A stretch of 58,316 nt of DNA from an uncultured Muribaculaceae bacterium (GTDB lineage: Bacteria; Bacteroidota; Bacteroidia; Bacteroidales; Muribaculaceae), in contig CAJUQP010000019.1 of assembly GCA_910588245.1 (NCBI GenBank), forward strand, positions 1 to 58,316, read 5' to 3'. Shown one piece after another: positions 41,060-50,228 of this stretch (the first letter of the stretch is position 1; each line of letters begins with the position of its first letter). The translations under genes and the position numbers were made by a program. Below the pieces are notes generated by a model. The model was not told where the DNA came from, did no database searches, and saw only the letters and a list, made by a program, of their open reading frames with translations.

Positions 41060-43366
41060 TCACTCTATGGTCAGTTTGGTGAGGATTATATGGTTTCCCT
41101 GTATTATAAGTCCGTGATGGTTTACGAGCTGGTCGATATCGTCGGCCGTGAGCACATGCTCCACGAACTTCTGAGAGGCAGGGCAATCCTGATATTCAGA
41201 CTCGCTTCCCGGGAGAGCTGACCAGTCTTCGCCGCGGCCGAATTTGAGTTTCGGCTCGTCGCCCGCAACCGTATAGTAAGCGCGTATAGTCTGACCGGGT
41301 TTCCAGGTGGCGAAGAGATTGGCGCAAAGGTCGTCTTTCCAGGCGAGATCGGTCATTCCGGTATAGGAGGGGAGTTCGATATTACCCTCCCAGAAGGAGG
41401 TCTCGAGAGAGAGCTCCCATTCTCCGGTCACTTTACTTACCACGCAGTTAGCACCTTGTATGATCAAGGCGGTGTCGCTCCAACCGTCGTTGGAGTTCAT
41501 TATCCTGTCTCTGATCTCAGCGGGAAGCTCCAGGGCGATAGTAGTGTCGCCCGTTTTCGGCTCAAGGACGGCTATCTGACCCCAGTTGGCATCGTTCACC
41601 TGAATCTGGGCACCATCGGAGGGGGTTACGTGGAATACCACCTTGCCTCCAACAGGCACACCTTCAAACTTCTCCTTATAGATGCGGAATTTGTTGACTC
41701 CTTCGTCGCCACTCCAGTTGAGGTCGATCATCGGGCCGTCGTAGAGCACGCGCTCCTGATGTGTCGCGGGAATCACAGCTATGTTGTAGCTGATTTCCCC
41801 GTTGTCAGACACCAGCGTGACCACTGAATCCTTACCTGACGAAGAAGGAATCTGGACGATAAGGGTGTAGCTGTTCAAGATGTACTGCACTTTCTGGCCG
41901 TTGACCTTGACTGCGGTGAGCCTGTCGCCGTTGGCAATGGTCAGAGTCACAGTCTCGCCTGCATGGATCTCGGCATCCTCAGCGGGTAGGACAGTGGCAT
42001 ATGCGCATACTGGCGCTTTCAGGTTGATCGCACCGCATTCCACCTGCTCTCCGTTGGTCAGCGCGAGCACCACGGTGTTGGGACCTTCAGGGAGTGTGGC
42101 CGGTATCTCGATGTCGAAGCCGTTTGCCTGAGGATTCTTCACCTCCACAGTAGCCGTGCCACCGAATGTGACGGATGCCACGTGCTGAAGATTCCTTCCG
42201 GATACCCTCACGACAGAGGCGAGAGATGCGGGATCGGGATTGTAGGACACGGTCTCGGGTTTGAGAGTGGAGATCTCAACTTCCACGGCGCCTCCGGAAG
42301 CAGTGTGGAGCACTGCCTTGCCGCTCTGCGCGCCTTCAGGCACGGTGACTGCAACCTCGGTGGATGATTTAGCCGACGGTTTGACAGCCTCACCGACTCC
42401 GGGGAAGGTGATATTGGTGACGAGCTCCATATTGACACCCTTGAAACGGATGTCGTCGCCACTCCAGATGCCTGTGGCAGGATCGGCCACAACCTCCCCG
42501 GGGAGAGCCACACCTATAGTTGCGATCGCCACTTTCACACCGGAGGCAGGTATGACGGTCACTGTGCCGTCGCTCACGTTCTCCGGGAATACGAAGGAGA
42601 GCTTGTCACCTTCAACAACGAAATCCACAGACTCGCCTCCTGGCATCTCGACGCTCTTCACGAGGTCGATGTCGCTGATGGTGAAGGTGACAGTCTCACC
42701 GGGTTTCACTCCCGTCATGTCGGCTACCTTCTCCACAGAGGGTAGCACAACGATGAGCTCCTCCTCGGAGTAGATCCAGTTGGGGAGAGGCTCTCCGCCA
42801 TCGCTGATGATGATCCGGCCACTTTTGGCCTCCTCGGGTACGGTGAATGATATCTCCGCACGCTCATGGGTGAGGAAGTCATCTTCCGATATCACCACAT
42901 CCTCGGGGAGGATGACCTCGGAGATGAGATTGAGGTAGTCACCTTTCAGAGTGAGTGTCTGGCCCGGTTTCACGGGAGAGGGGGTCATGCTCTCGAGCGA
43001 TATTGGCTCGGTGAATGAAAGCTGGGTGAGCGAGGTGATGTCGCCGCCAGCGTGGTGGAGCACCACCTTGCCGGGCTCGGCGTCCTGAGGGACGGTTATG
43101 CGGATCTCATCGGCAGCTATAACCTTAATGTCGGTCACTTCGCCGGATCCGGGGATAGAAATAGAGGTGATCTGATCCATTCCGGAGCCGAGGAAGCGGA
43201 GTTCTCCGCCACGGGCCACAGGACGGGGACCCCAGACGTTGAGGTTCACACCTCCTTTATATTGGTTGGTGTCGTATTCCTCTTTGCCGCACGACGTGAG
43301 TACTGCCGGGAGCATGACCGCGAGCCCGAGCGCCATCGCGCCTGTCAGCTTTAATATCTTGTTCAT
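41060..43366 (-). CDS. IPT/TIG-repeat surface glycan-binding lipoprotein
   Basis: 768-residue lipoprotein (signal ending LTSC, then GKEEYDTNQ, a surface-export signal). Residues about 45-540 hold at least five IPT/TIG Ig-like repeats (recurring VKPGQTLTLKGDYL, VTVPEGAQSGKAVLHTASGG, VVRVSGRNLQHVASVTFGG-type units). The C-terminal 200 residues, rich in Trp (LNWSGDEGVNKF, NDGWSDTALIIQG, FATWKPGQTI), look like the glycan-contacting part. Proteins of this form occupy the SusE/SGBP position in PULs and hold polysaccharide near the SusC/D complex. No enzyme motif is present. A 298-bp repeat block separates it from the gene upstream. Confidence 0.85.
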   Translation of the reverse strand: MNKILKLTGAMALGLAVMLPAVLTSCGKEEYDTNQYKGGVNLNVWGPRPVARGGELRFLGSGMDQITSISIPGSGEVTDIKVIAADEIRITVPQDAEPGKVVLHHAGGDITSLTQLSFTEPISLESMTPSPVKPGQTLTLKGDYLNLISEVILPEDVVISEDDFLTHERAEISFTVPEEAKSGRIIISDGGEPLPNWIYSEEELIVVLPSVEKVADMTGVKPGETVTFTISDIDLVKSVEMPGGESVDFVVEGDKLSFVFPENVSDGTVTVIPASGVKVAIATIGVALPGEVVADPATGIWSGDDIRFKGVNMELVTNITFPGVGEAVKPSAKSSTEVAVTVPEGAQSGKAVLHTASGGAVEVEISTLKPETVSYNPDPASLASVVRVSGRNLQHVASVTFGGTATVEVKNPQANGFDIEIPATLPEGPNTVVLALTNGEQVECGAINLKAPVCAYATVLPAEDAEIHAGETVTLTIANGDRLTAVKVNGQKVQYILNSYTLIVQIPSSSGKDSVVTLVSDNGEISYNIAVIPATHQERVLYDGPMIDLNWSGDEGVNKFRIYKEKFEGVPVGGKVVFHVTPSDGAQIQVNDANWGQIAVLEPKTGDTTIALELPAEIRDRIMNSNDGWSDTALIIQGANCVVSKVTGEWELSLETSFWEGNIELPSYTGMTDLAWKDDLCANLFATWKPGQTIRAYYTVAGDEPKLKFGRGEDWSALPGSESEYQDCPASQKFVEHVLTADDIDQLVNHHGLIIQGNHIILTKLTIE

Positions 43367-43386
43367 ATCTTTTTTCTTAAGGTTTT

Positions 43387-43667
43387 TGGTTTTGGGTTTA
43401 GAGTTTAGGGTTTAGGGTTTAGGGTTTAGGGTCTAGAGTTTAGGGTTGAGGGTTTAGGGTTTAGGGTTGAGGGTTTAGAGTTGAGGGTTTAGGGTTTAGA
43501 GTTGAGGGTTGAGGGTTTAACCTAACGAGACTTAATTTTCGACTATCAACTCTCGACTATCAACTCTCGACTATCAACTCTCGACTATCAACTCTCGACT
43601 ATCAACTCTCAACTCTCAACTCTCAACTCTCGACTCTCAACACTAAACTCTCAACTTTTAACTATCA
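43387..43667 (-). repeat. long 7-bp-period repeat between glycan-binding genes
   Basis: Left block 43387-43520 is about nineteen degenerate 7-bp units TTTAGGG/TTGAGGG. Right block 43539-43667 is CTATCAACTCTCGA and AACTCTC units (7 or 14 bp). The G/T-rich left block and A/C-rich right block can pair as a long imperfect hairpin because GAGGGTT and AACTCTC nearly complement. It fills the gap inside the mannan operon. No gene seen. Confidence 0.75.
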
Positions 43668-44984
43668 GTTTTTCACTACTCGGATATTGTCGATCTTGAG
43701 GAGGGGAGTGCAGTCAACGCCGGTCTGGCCGCCATCGAGGAGGAATATGCGGAGACTCGCGAAGTCTTCGGGAGAACTCAGGAAGGAGTCGGCTCCGGAG
43801 CCATTGCTCTGGTATACGAAATCCTTTATGGGCAGGGAGACCGTGATCCATTTGCCGTCGGTATGGTAGGGGGTGGAGGCGGTCCAGGGTGTCCAGAGAC
43901 CGCGGGCCCATCCTGAATTGACGTAATCGTTGTTGGGACCTACGACTGTGTTGCCGAAGATGTCGGTGCCGGCGTTGCCATACGACACACGATCGGTGCC
44001 GGCGAAAATGATCTGCATCGCGCCAGCCTGCCAGGCCTTGTCGGAGGGGATGCAGAGCTCGAATTTAAGGCTCTTGTTGTTGAAGTCAGAGAAGTCGGCA
44101 ACATCGAAGAGTCGTTCGCCCACACGCGAGGGATAGTCAGTCGGTGTGTTCCAGCTTCCGGGCCAGTACTCAAACGAGAAATTGTTGTCATCCCATCCGC
44201 CCGCGGCCGACATGGTGGCATTGCCGTCGCCGAGCGTGGTGTAGTTGCCGGAGATGGAGGTCTCGTCGGATATCACGGGACGCGCGTGCCAGCTCTGCGT
44301 GGTGCCGAGGCCGGTGATGCCGTCGAAGTCGAAGAGCATGCCTGTCGTATCCATATATTTGAAGGAGCTCTTTCCCTCGCCATAGATGGAGGTCACAACT
44401 ATAGGAGCCTCCACGGCGCCTTCAGGAACCTCCACGGAGAGACGCTCCTGGCTGATGCTCCTTATCCTTGCGGGGATGTCGCCGAAGCTGACGGTAAGAG
44501 GCACGTTGGGATCATCGGCGAAGTATGCGCCGTCGATTGTCACGACATCGCCGGCATGTGCATATTCGCAGCTCATGCTCTCGATTCTCGGAGCCGGCAC
44601 AGAGACCTCGAAGGGGAACTGAGTCTCCTTTCCGGTCGATGTTATGAAGCGCGCCATGTTGGTCACCTCGCCGGGGATCACGTTAGGAATATCAACGATG
44701 ATCGTATTGCTTGTCACCATCGTGGGGTTGAGCTTGGCTTTCTGGTCGTTGAACCACACCTGCTGCACGTCACCCAGGTTGTTGCCCACGAAGCACAGAT
44801 GGGCGCCGAGCGACGCGCTGGTCACCAGCGAGTCGGCCTGCTCGATGTTGCATGTGCGGGCGTATTTGATTTCGGGGGTCGCGCCCTTGTCTTTCTCCGC
44901 GTAGGTCTCTTCGCAGGAGGAGAGAACTCCGGCGGCCATGATTCCCGCGATCGCCGCCAATGTATATCTGATATTATTCTTCAT
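43665..44984 (-). CDS. SusE-position surface glycan-binding lipoprotein
   Basis: 439-residue lipoprotein (signal ending LSSC, then EETYAEKDKG, acidic surface signal). Two Ig/IPT-like domains (about 45-130: CFVGNNLGDVQQVWFNDQKA; about 135-215: EYAHAGDVVTIDGAYF) precede a C-terminal glycan-binding domain (about 225-439) of the type seen in surface glycan-binding protein B of xyloglucan and mannan PULs (MLFDFDGITGLG, SFEYWPGSW, GWARGLWTPW, LLKIDNIRVV). Trp and Tyr there probably stack on mannan. It follows the SusD gene by 29 bp. Confidence 0.87.
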   Translation of the reverse strand: MKNNIRYTLAAIAGIMAAGVLSSCEETYAEKDKGATPEIKYARTCNIEQADSLVTSASLGAHLCFVGNNLGDVQQVWFNDQKAKLNPTMVTSNTIIVDIPNVIPGEVTNMARFITSTGKETQFPFEVSVPAPRIESMSCEYAHAGDVVTIDGAYFADDPNVPLTVSFGDIPARIRSISQERLSVEVPEGAVEAPIVVTSIYGEGKSSFKYMDTTGMLFDFDGITGLGTTQSWHARPVISDETSISGNYTTLGDGNATMSAAGGWDDNNFSFEYWPGSWNTPTDYPSRVGERLFDVADFSDFNNKSLKFELCIPSDKAWQAGAMQIIFAGTDRVSYGNAGTDIFGNTVVGPNNDYVNSGWARGLWTPWTASTPYHTDGKWITVSLPIKDFVYQSNGSGADSFLSSPEDFASLRIFLLDGGQTGVDCTPLLKIDNIRVVKN

Positions 44985-45013
44985 TTTGTCGGTGGATTGA
45001 TGGTGAGTGAATA

Positions 45014-46735
45014 TTATTCGCCATTGCCTTCTCCGCTGCCGGAACCGCCTCCGTAGTAATCTACGGGGTCGCCCTGCAGGGCAGGTGAGCTGGAAGACAC
45101 AGCCGCGGGGATCGGGGCTATGAAAGCGTCGGCGCTAATGTTGATGGGATCATACTGCGCGCCGTCGGCCACGTGGTCGACAATCAGATAGATGTCGAGG
45201 TTATTCTCGTTTGAGGCGTCGATGTTGGGGTATTTGTTGTAGTCAGGCACATACATGGCCGCGCGGTTGATGCCGGTGCCGTAGCCGCCGTTGATGAATC
45301 TCAGTGCAGCCTCGTCGCCCGCACGGTAGCGGTAGCGCTGGGTGTCGAACCATGTCTGGCTCTCGAAGGCGAATTCGCGGCGCCGCTCCTTGAGGAGCTC
45401 CTCATAGGTCAGCGATGATGCCTCGCTCACCCCGGCACGCTGGCGCACCATATTGTAGTATTTCATGGCCAGACCGTCTGAGGTCTCAGATGCTGTGCCC
45501 ATCTTGGCCTCCACGTAGGTGAGATAGACGTCGGCGAGACGCATAAGATAGATATTGTTGGCGGCGTCCTGGTTGATTCCGACGTTGCCGTCGCAGTCGG
45601 CGCCCTTGCCGATGATATATTTCTTGATGTGGGCGAGCATCTCGTTCTTGTCTTCGAGCACGTCGCCGTTGTCGCGGCTCACATACTGGTAGGTGTAGCC
45701 TCCACCGGCACGGTTGAGCATCGGATAGTAGTCGCCGTTGGTCATGTAGGTCCACATGCGGCGGCGGTCGTTGCGCTCATACATCTTCTGCAGGGAGATC
45801 GTGGGGCCCTTGCCGGCGCCCCATGTCTGGTCGGCAATCACGCTGGAGCGGCTCCAGGCGGTGTTGCGGGCGTTGCCGTAGCTGTAGCCGAGCACTCCGC
45901 ACTGTATGGCGAGTATCGACTCAGGGCCGTTGTTGCTCTCCACGTCGAAGAGGGTTGCGAAGTCGATGTCGGTAAGCGCCTGAGTGTTCTCGATCACGTC
46001 GAGGGCGTCGGCGGCAGCCTTGGCGTAGAGCGCGTCGCGGTCATAGCCGTAGTCGGTGTGCGCGGCCATCGTCACGGCAAGCTTCGCGCGGAGTGCGCGG
46101 GCCTTGCGCTTATTGAGACGATAGGAGTCGCCGGTGTTCTCGGGGAGGAGCTCCACCGCGGCGTCAAGGTCTTCCATGGCGAAGCGGTAGACGCTGGCCT
46201 GGGTGTTGCGGGGCACGTCGAGAATGCCTGCGGATATCATCTCAGAGTTGTTTTCGATCACAGGCACGTCATGCCATACCTCAGCCAGCATATAGTGGCA
46301 GTATCCGCGGAAGGCGCGAGCCTCGCCGATGGCCTGGTCTTTGTCGGCCTGGGTGATGGTGCCGTTGCATACGGGGATTATGTCGTGGATTATGCTGTTG
46401 GCATCGAGGATCACGTTGTAGAGTCCTTTCCAGCCCTCGTTGAGGTAGGGATTGACGGCGGTGTAGGTGCCGAAATACCACTGACCCTCGTCGCCGTAGG
46501 TGTAGAACATGTCGCCGTTGATCATGTCCATCTTCCACTGGAAGTTCATGTGGAAGTTGCTCCAGGTCTTGGAAGCGTAGAGCGCCATGGTGGTCGACCT
46601 CAGTGCCTCGGGAGTGTTGTAGAAGGTCTCGAGCACGGGTTTGTCGGCGGGATCGATCGTCAGGAAGTCGTTGCAGGATACGAGCGAGCTTCCGAGGAGC
46701 AGGGCCGCGGCCGATGTCTTTATTATATTTTTCAT
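45014..46735 (-). CDS. SusD/RagB-family mannan-binding lipoprotein
   Basis: 573 residues. Signal ending LVSC followed by NDFLTIDPADKPVLETFYNT, the typical SusD opening. The conserved helical repeat and C-terminal signature are visible (LMRLADVYLTYVEAKMG, YEELLKERRREFAFESQTWFDTQRY). It caps the SusC channel encoded 29 bp upstream and binds the oligosaccharide to be imported. The C terminus ends in a Gly/Ser-rich tail (YYGGGSGSGEGNGE), unusual but outside the fold. Length is on the long side for SusD, as in other mannan PULs. Confidence 0.95.
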   Translation of the reverse strand: MKNIIKTSAAALLLGSSLVSCNDFLTIDPADKPVLETFYNTPEALRSTTMALYASKTWSNFHMNFQWKMDMINGDMFYTYGDEGQWYFGTYTAVNPYLNEGWKGLYNVILDANSIIHDIIPVCNGTITQADKDQAIGEARAFRGYCHYMLAEVWHDVPVIENNSEMISAGILDVPRNTQASVYRFAMEDLDAAVELLPENTGDSYRLNKRKARALRAKLAVTMAAHTDYGYDRDALYAKAAADALDVIENTQALTDIDFATLFDVESNNGPESILAIQCGVLGYSYGNARNTAWSRSSVIADQTWGAGKGPTISLQKMYERNDRRRMWTYMTNGDYYPMLNRAGGGYTYQYVSRDNGDVLEDKNEMLAHIKKYIIGKGADCDGNVGINQDAANNIYLMRLADVYLTYVEAKMGTASETSDGLAMKYYNMVRQRAGVSEASSLTYEELLKERRREFAFESQTWFDTQRYRYRAGDEAALRFINGGYGTGINRAAMYVPDYNKYPNIDASNENNLDIYLIVDHVADGAQYDPINISADAFIAPIPAAVSSSSPALQGDPVDYYGGGSGSGEGNGE

Positions 46736-46764
46736 TTCTTATTGTCTATGTAGGGGGTGAGGGA

Positions 46765-49700
46765 TTAGAATGTGAGATTTAGGCCTACGGTATAGGTGCG
46801 CGGGGTCGGGTAACGTCCGCGGTCGATGTTCTGGAGGAGCGAGCTCTGGTTGAACGCGCCGATCTCGGGATCATATCCGCTATACTTGGTGAATGTGTAG
46901 ACGTTCTGGACGTTGAAATATATCCTTGCGTTCTGGAGGAACACCTTCTTCGCCCATGTCTCGGGAAGATTGTAGCTCAGGGCGATGTTCTGGATCCTGA
47001 GGTAGCTTGCGTCTTCGAGCCAGCGGTCGCTCATGCGGTTGTTGCCGTTGGAGTCGAGGTTGGAGAAGCGGGGTATGCCGTTGTGGCCGGGAGCGAGCTC
47101 AAGGTTGGAGATATGGTCGGATCCGTCGGGGTCGATCTTCTGGGTCTGGGCGCGGTGCAGGACGCTGACGGCCTGGTTGTCCCAGATTGAGTTGAGGCCC
47201 TCGGTGCGGTAGCGCGCCCAGTTGAGGATGTCGCCGCCTACCTGGCCTGTAAGGCCGACGTTGAGTTCGAAGTTCTTCCAGGAGAAGGTGTTGGTGAAGC
47301 CGAAGGTGAAGTCGGGGTTGGGATCGCCGATCACTTTCTGGTCGGCCTCGTTGATGACGCCGTCGCCGTTCTGGTCTTTGAACTTGAGGTCGCCGATCCA
47401 TGCGCCTGAAGTCTTGTCGATCTTGTTGGCGTAGGGCACGTTGCCTCCGGTCTGGGTGGCATGTCCCACGATGTCGGCCTGGTTCTTGAAGAGGCCTTCG
47501 GTCTCATATCCGTAGAATACGCCCATGGGCTGGCCGACGGCGAACATGGTGACGGTCTGGAACTGGGAATACCAGTCGACGTTGCCGTAGATTCTCTGCG
47601 AGTCGTCGTTGAGGGCCACGATCTTGTTGCGGTTGTGGGAGAGTGAGAGCGAGGAATTCCAGAGGAAGTCTTTCGTCACTACGGGGCGCGCGTTGATCTG
47701 CAGGTCGACGCCTATGTTGCGTGTCTTGCCGATATTTGCCCAGGGGGTGTTGATCTCTCCCCAGGAGTTGGAGCCGATGTGAGATGGCACGAAGGTCTGC
47801 ATGAGAAGGTCCTGCGTCTGCTTGTGGTAGGCGTCGACGGTCACTTCGAGGCGGTTGCTGAAGGCGGCGAAGTCGAGACCTACGTTCCACTGCTCCGATG
47901 CCTCCCACTTCAGGTTGGGGTTGGAGAGGTTGGCGGGGATATAGGCTGTGCCCATCGGTGTGACGATTGTCTGCAGGGCCGAGCCGTAGAGATAGGTGGA
48001 GATATTGGAGTTGCCCACCTTTCCGTAGCCGAGACGGAGCTTGAGGTTGGAGATCCAGTTGACGTCCTGGAGCCATTTCTCCTGCACGAGTCGCCAGGCG
48101 AGAGCCACGGAGGGGAATGTGCCCCACTTGTTGTTGGCGCCGAACTTGCTGGAACCGTCGCGGCGCAGGGTTGCCGTCAGGAGGTAGCGGTTGTCGAAGG
48201 CGTAGTTGACGCGTCCGAAGTAGGAAGCCGAGGAGTTTGCGTCGGCCCATCCCTGATTCTTGACGAAGTCGCCGTCCTCACCCATTATGTGGATGTTGTC
48301 GCTGCTGAAATTGTTCTTGATTATCATCGTGCCGTTCCAGCTTCCTTTCGACACCTCGAAGCCGACCATTGCGGTCACGTCGTGCTTGTCGGCGAAGATC
48401 TGGTGGTAGGTGATGTAGTCTTTCTGCATCCAGAACCAGTTGTGGTCTTCGCGCTGCATCATCTGGTTTATGTCGTTTGATACGAGTCCGAACTTGTAGC
48501 GGGGGATGAACGACTTGTTCTGATTCTGCGAGGCGTCGAAGGCGTATTCGGCGCGGAAAGTGAAATGCTTCAGGAAGTCGGCGCTCACGTAGAAGTTGCC
48601 GTTGATCTTCTGGCGCAAGAGGGTGTTGTTGGTCATCAGCGCGAGAGCCACGGGGTTCCAGGTAGACGCGCCGTTGACGGTGTTCGGTCCTGCCCAGTTG
48701 CCCTCGAAGTCGCGCACGGGGACCTGGGGCTGCATGGTCATGGCCTGCATGATGACGCCGTCGGAGCCGTCGTTGCGTGTGATGGTCTCGTCGGTGCGGG
48801 TGTAGGCGAGGGCGCCTCCGATCTTGAGCCAGTTGGTGAGGTTGTTGTCGAGGTTGAAGCGGGAGTTGAATCGGGTGAAGTCTGACCCGATGATAGTGCC
48901 GTCCTGCTTCATCCATCCGGCGCTCATGGCGTAGACAGTCTTATCGTTGCCGCCGTTCACGCTCACCTGATGGTTCTGCATGAATGCCGTGCGGAATATC
49001 TCGTCCTGCCAGTCAGTGCCGCGGCCGAGAAGGGATATGTCGCTGAAAGTCTCGTCGAAGTTGTTCTTGCTGAGCACGCCCTCGTTGAGGAGCGACTGCT
49101 GATAGACGGCATATTCGCGGAGATCCATCATGTCGAGGCGCTTTGCCACCTGCTGCCAGGCCACATATCCGTCGTATGTCACGTTGGTATGTCCGGCCGA
49201 TCCGCGGCGTGTGGTCACGAGCACGACACCGTTGGCGCCGGCCGCACCGTAGATCGCGCACGCCGACGCGTCTTTGAGCACGTCGATGCTGACTATGTCG
49301 GAGGGGGCTATCGCCGCGAGGGGATTGACAGTGGTCTGTCCGTTGGATCCGCCCATCCAGTCGAAGCCCTGCACGGAGTTGGTGCCGCTCATGGGCACTC
49401 CGTCGATCACGTAGAGAGGCTCGTTGGAGGAGTTGAGCGAGCTCGCGCCGCGGATGCGCACGGAAGTGGCGCCGCCGGGGGCTCCCGAGTTCTGTGTCAC
49501 CTGCACACCGGCCACCTTGCCCTGGAGCATCTGGTCGGCATTCGTCACGATGGTCTGCTTCATCTGTTTCTCGGAGATTGACGCCACCGATCCGGTGATG
49601 TCGGATTTCTTCTGTGTGCCGTAGCCCACAACCACCACTTCGTTGAGAAGCTCGGAGTTCTCTTTCATGGTAATGGTCACGTCGGTCTGTCCTTTGAGGG

Positions 49701-49962
49701 GGAACTCCATGGAGTCCATGCCGACGTAGGAGATCAGGAGCGTCGACTTGTCAGACTTCACCTTGAGTGTGAATCGTCCGTCGATGTCTGTGGCCGTACC
49801 GTTCATGGTGTTGCCCTTCTCCTGGACTGTGGCTCCGATGAGGGGTTCCCCCGTCTCGTCGAGCACCGTTCCGGTGATGGTGGTCTGGGCAGCCGCGGCG
49901 AGCGCGAAGCACATCAGGCATGCCGTGATCAGACCACGGAGGTCGAAAAATTTACGTTTCAT
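46765..49962 (-). CDS. SusC/RagA-family TonB-dependent mannan oligosaccharide transporter
   Basis: 1065 residues. Signal peptide (to about 25, AAAAQ), carboxypeptidase-regulatory-like domain (ITGTVLDETGEPLIGATVQEKG), SusC motif LLNEVVVVGYGTQKKSDITGS, plug with VRIRGASSLNSSNEPLYVIDG and IVSIDVLKDASACAIYGAAGANGVVLVTTRRG-type segments in normal order, then the barrel ending TVGLNLTF. Energised by TonB-ExbBD, it imports oligosaccharides released on the surface. The SusD partner gene starts 29 bp after its stop. A -7-like box lies about 195 nt upstream. Confidence 0.95.
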   Translation of the reverse strand: MKRKFFDLRGLITACLMCFALAAAAQTTITGTVLDETGEPLIGATVQEKGNTMNGTATDIDGRFTLKVKSDKSTLLISYVGMDSMEFPLKGQTDVTITMKENSELLNEVVVVGYGTQKKSDITGSVASISEKQMKQTIVTNADQMLQGKVAGVQVTQNSGAPGGATSVRIRGASSLNSSNEPLYVIDGVPMSGTNSVQGFDWMGGSNGQTTVNPLAAIAPSDIVSIDVLKDASACAIYGAAGANGVVLVTTRRGSAGHTNVTYDGYVAWQQVAKRLDMMDLREYAVYQQSLLNEGVLSKNNFDETFSDISLLGRGTDWQDEIFRTAFMQNHQVSVNGGNDKTVYAMSAGWMKQDGTIIGSDFTRFNSRFNLDNNLTNWLKIGGALAYTRTDETITRNDGSDGVIMQAMTMQPQVPVRDFEGNWAGPNTVNGASTWNPVALALMTNNTLLRQKINGNFYVSADFLKHFTFRAEYAFDASQNQNKSFIPRYKFGLVSNDINQMMQREDHNWFWMQKDYITYHQIFADKHDVTAMVGFEVSKGSWNGTMIIKNNFSSDNIHIMGEDGDFVKNQGWADANSSASYFGRVNYAFDNRYLLTATLRRDGSSKFGANNKWGTFPSVALAWRLVQEKWLQDVNWISNLKLRLGYGKVGNSNISTYLYGSALQTIVTPMGTAYIPANLSNPNLKWEASEQWNVGLDFAAFSNRLEVTVDAYHKQTQDLLMQTFVPSHIGSNSWGEINTPWANIGKTRNIGVDLQINARPVVTKDFLWNSSLSLSHNRNKIVALNDDSQRIYGNVDWYSQFQTVTMFAVGQPMGVFYGYETEGLFKNQADIVGHATQTGGNVPYANKIDKTSGAWIGDLKFKDQNGDGVINEADQKVIGDPNPDFTFGFTNTFSWKNFELNVGLTGQVGGDILNWARYRTEGLNSIWDNQAVSVLHRAQTQKIDPDGSDHISNLELAPGHNGIPRFSNLDSNGNNRMSDRWLEDASYLRIQNIALSYNLPETWAKKVFLQNARIYFNVQNVYTFTKYSGYDPEIGAFNQSSLLQNIDRGRYPTPRTYTVGLNLTF

Positions 49963-50155
49963 ACTTTAATTGGGTATAGATTGATGAATTTGTATTCTTA
50001 TGTCAGGACCGTAAGCCGGCGGCGGGGCCTCGGACAGGGTCTCGCTGATTTGGTTTGTCAATACGTCTACAAGTGTGGTTGCTACACTTTTAAGTTTCCG
50101 TTTCCGATAGATCCCAAGGTTGTGATGACTTAAGGTTCTCTCGAGTTTGACGGTG

Positions 50156-50163
50156 CAAAATTA
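50156..50163 (-). promoter_or_regulatory. -7 box before mannan susC-like gene
   Basis: TAATTTTG on the minus strand, about 195 nt before the SusC ATG, leaving a long leader. No -33 box at standard spacing, as can be the case for activator-dependent PUL promoters. Confidence 0.4.
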
Positions 50164-50228
50164 GTGCTTGCCGGCGATATGTTGTAATACTATTTTATCT
50201 TGAAATTGTCGTGATTGATCAAAGAGGG

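Noticed and set aside
43387..43520. Telomere-like or linear-replicon end
   Set aside because: TTTAGGG units are degenerate, internal to an operon, and part of a wider 7-bp-period repeat habit in this genome.
45629..46753. 374-codon open frame opposite the mannan SusD gene
   Set aside because: Val/His/Gly-rich sequence typical of antisense frames; the opposite strand encodes a clear SusD protein.
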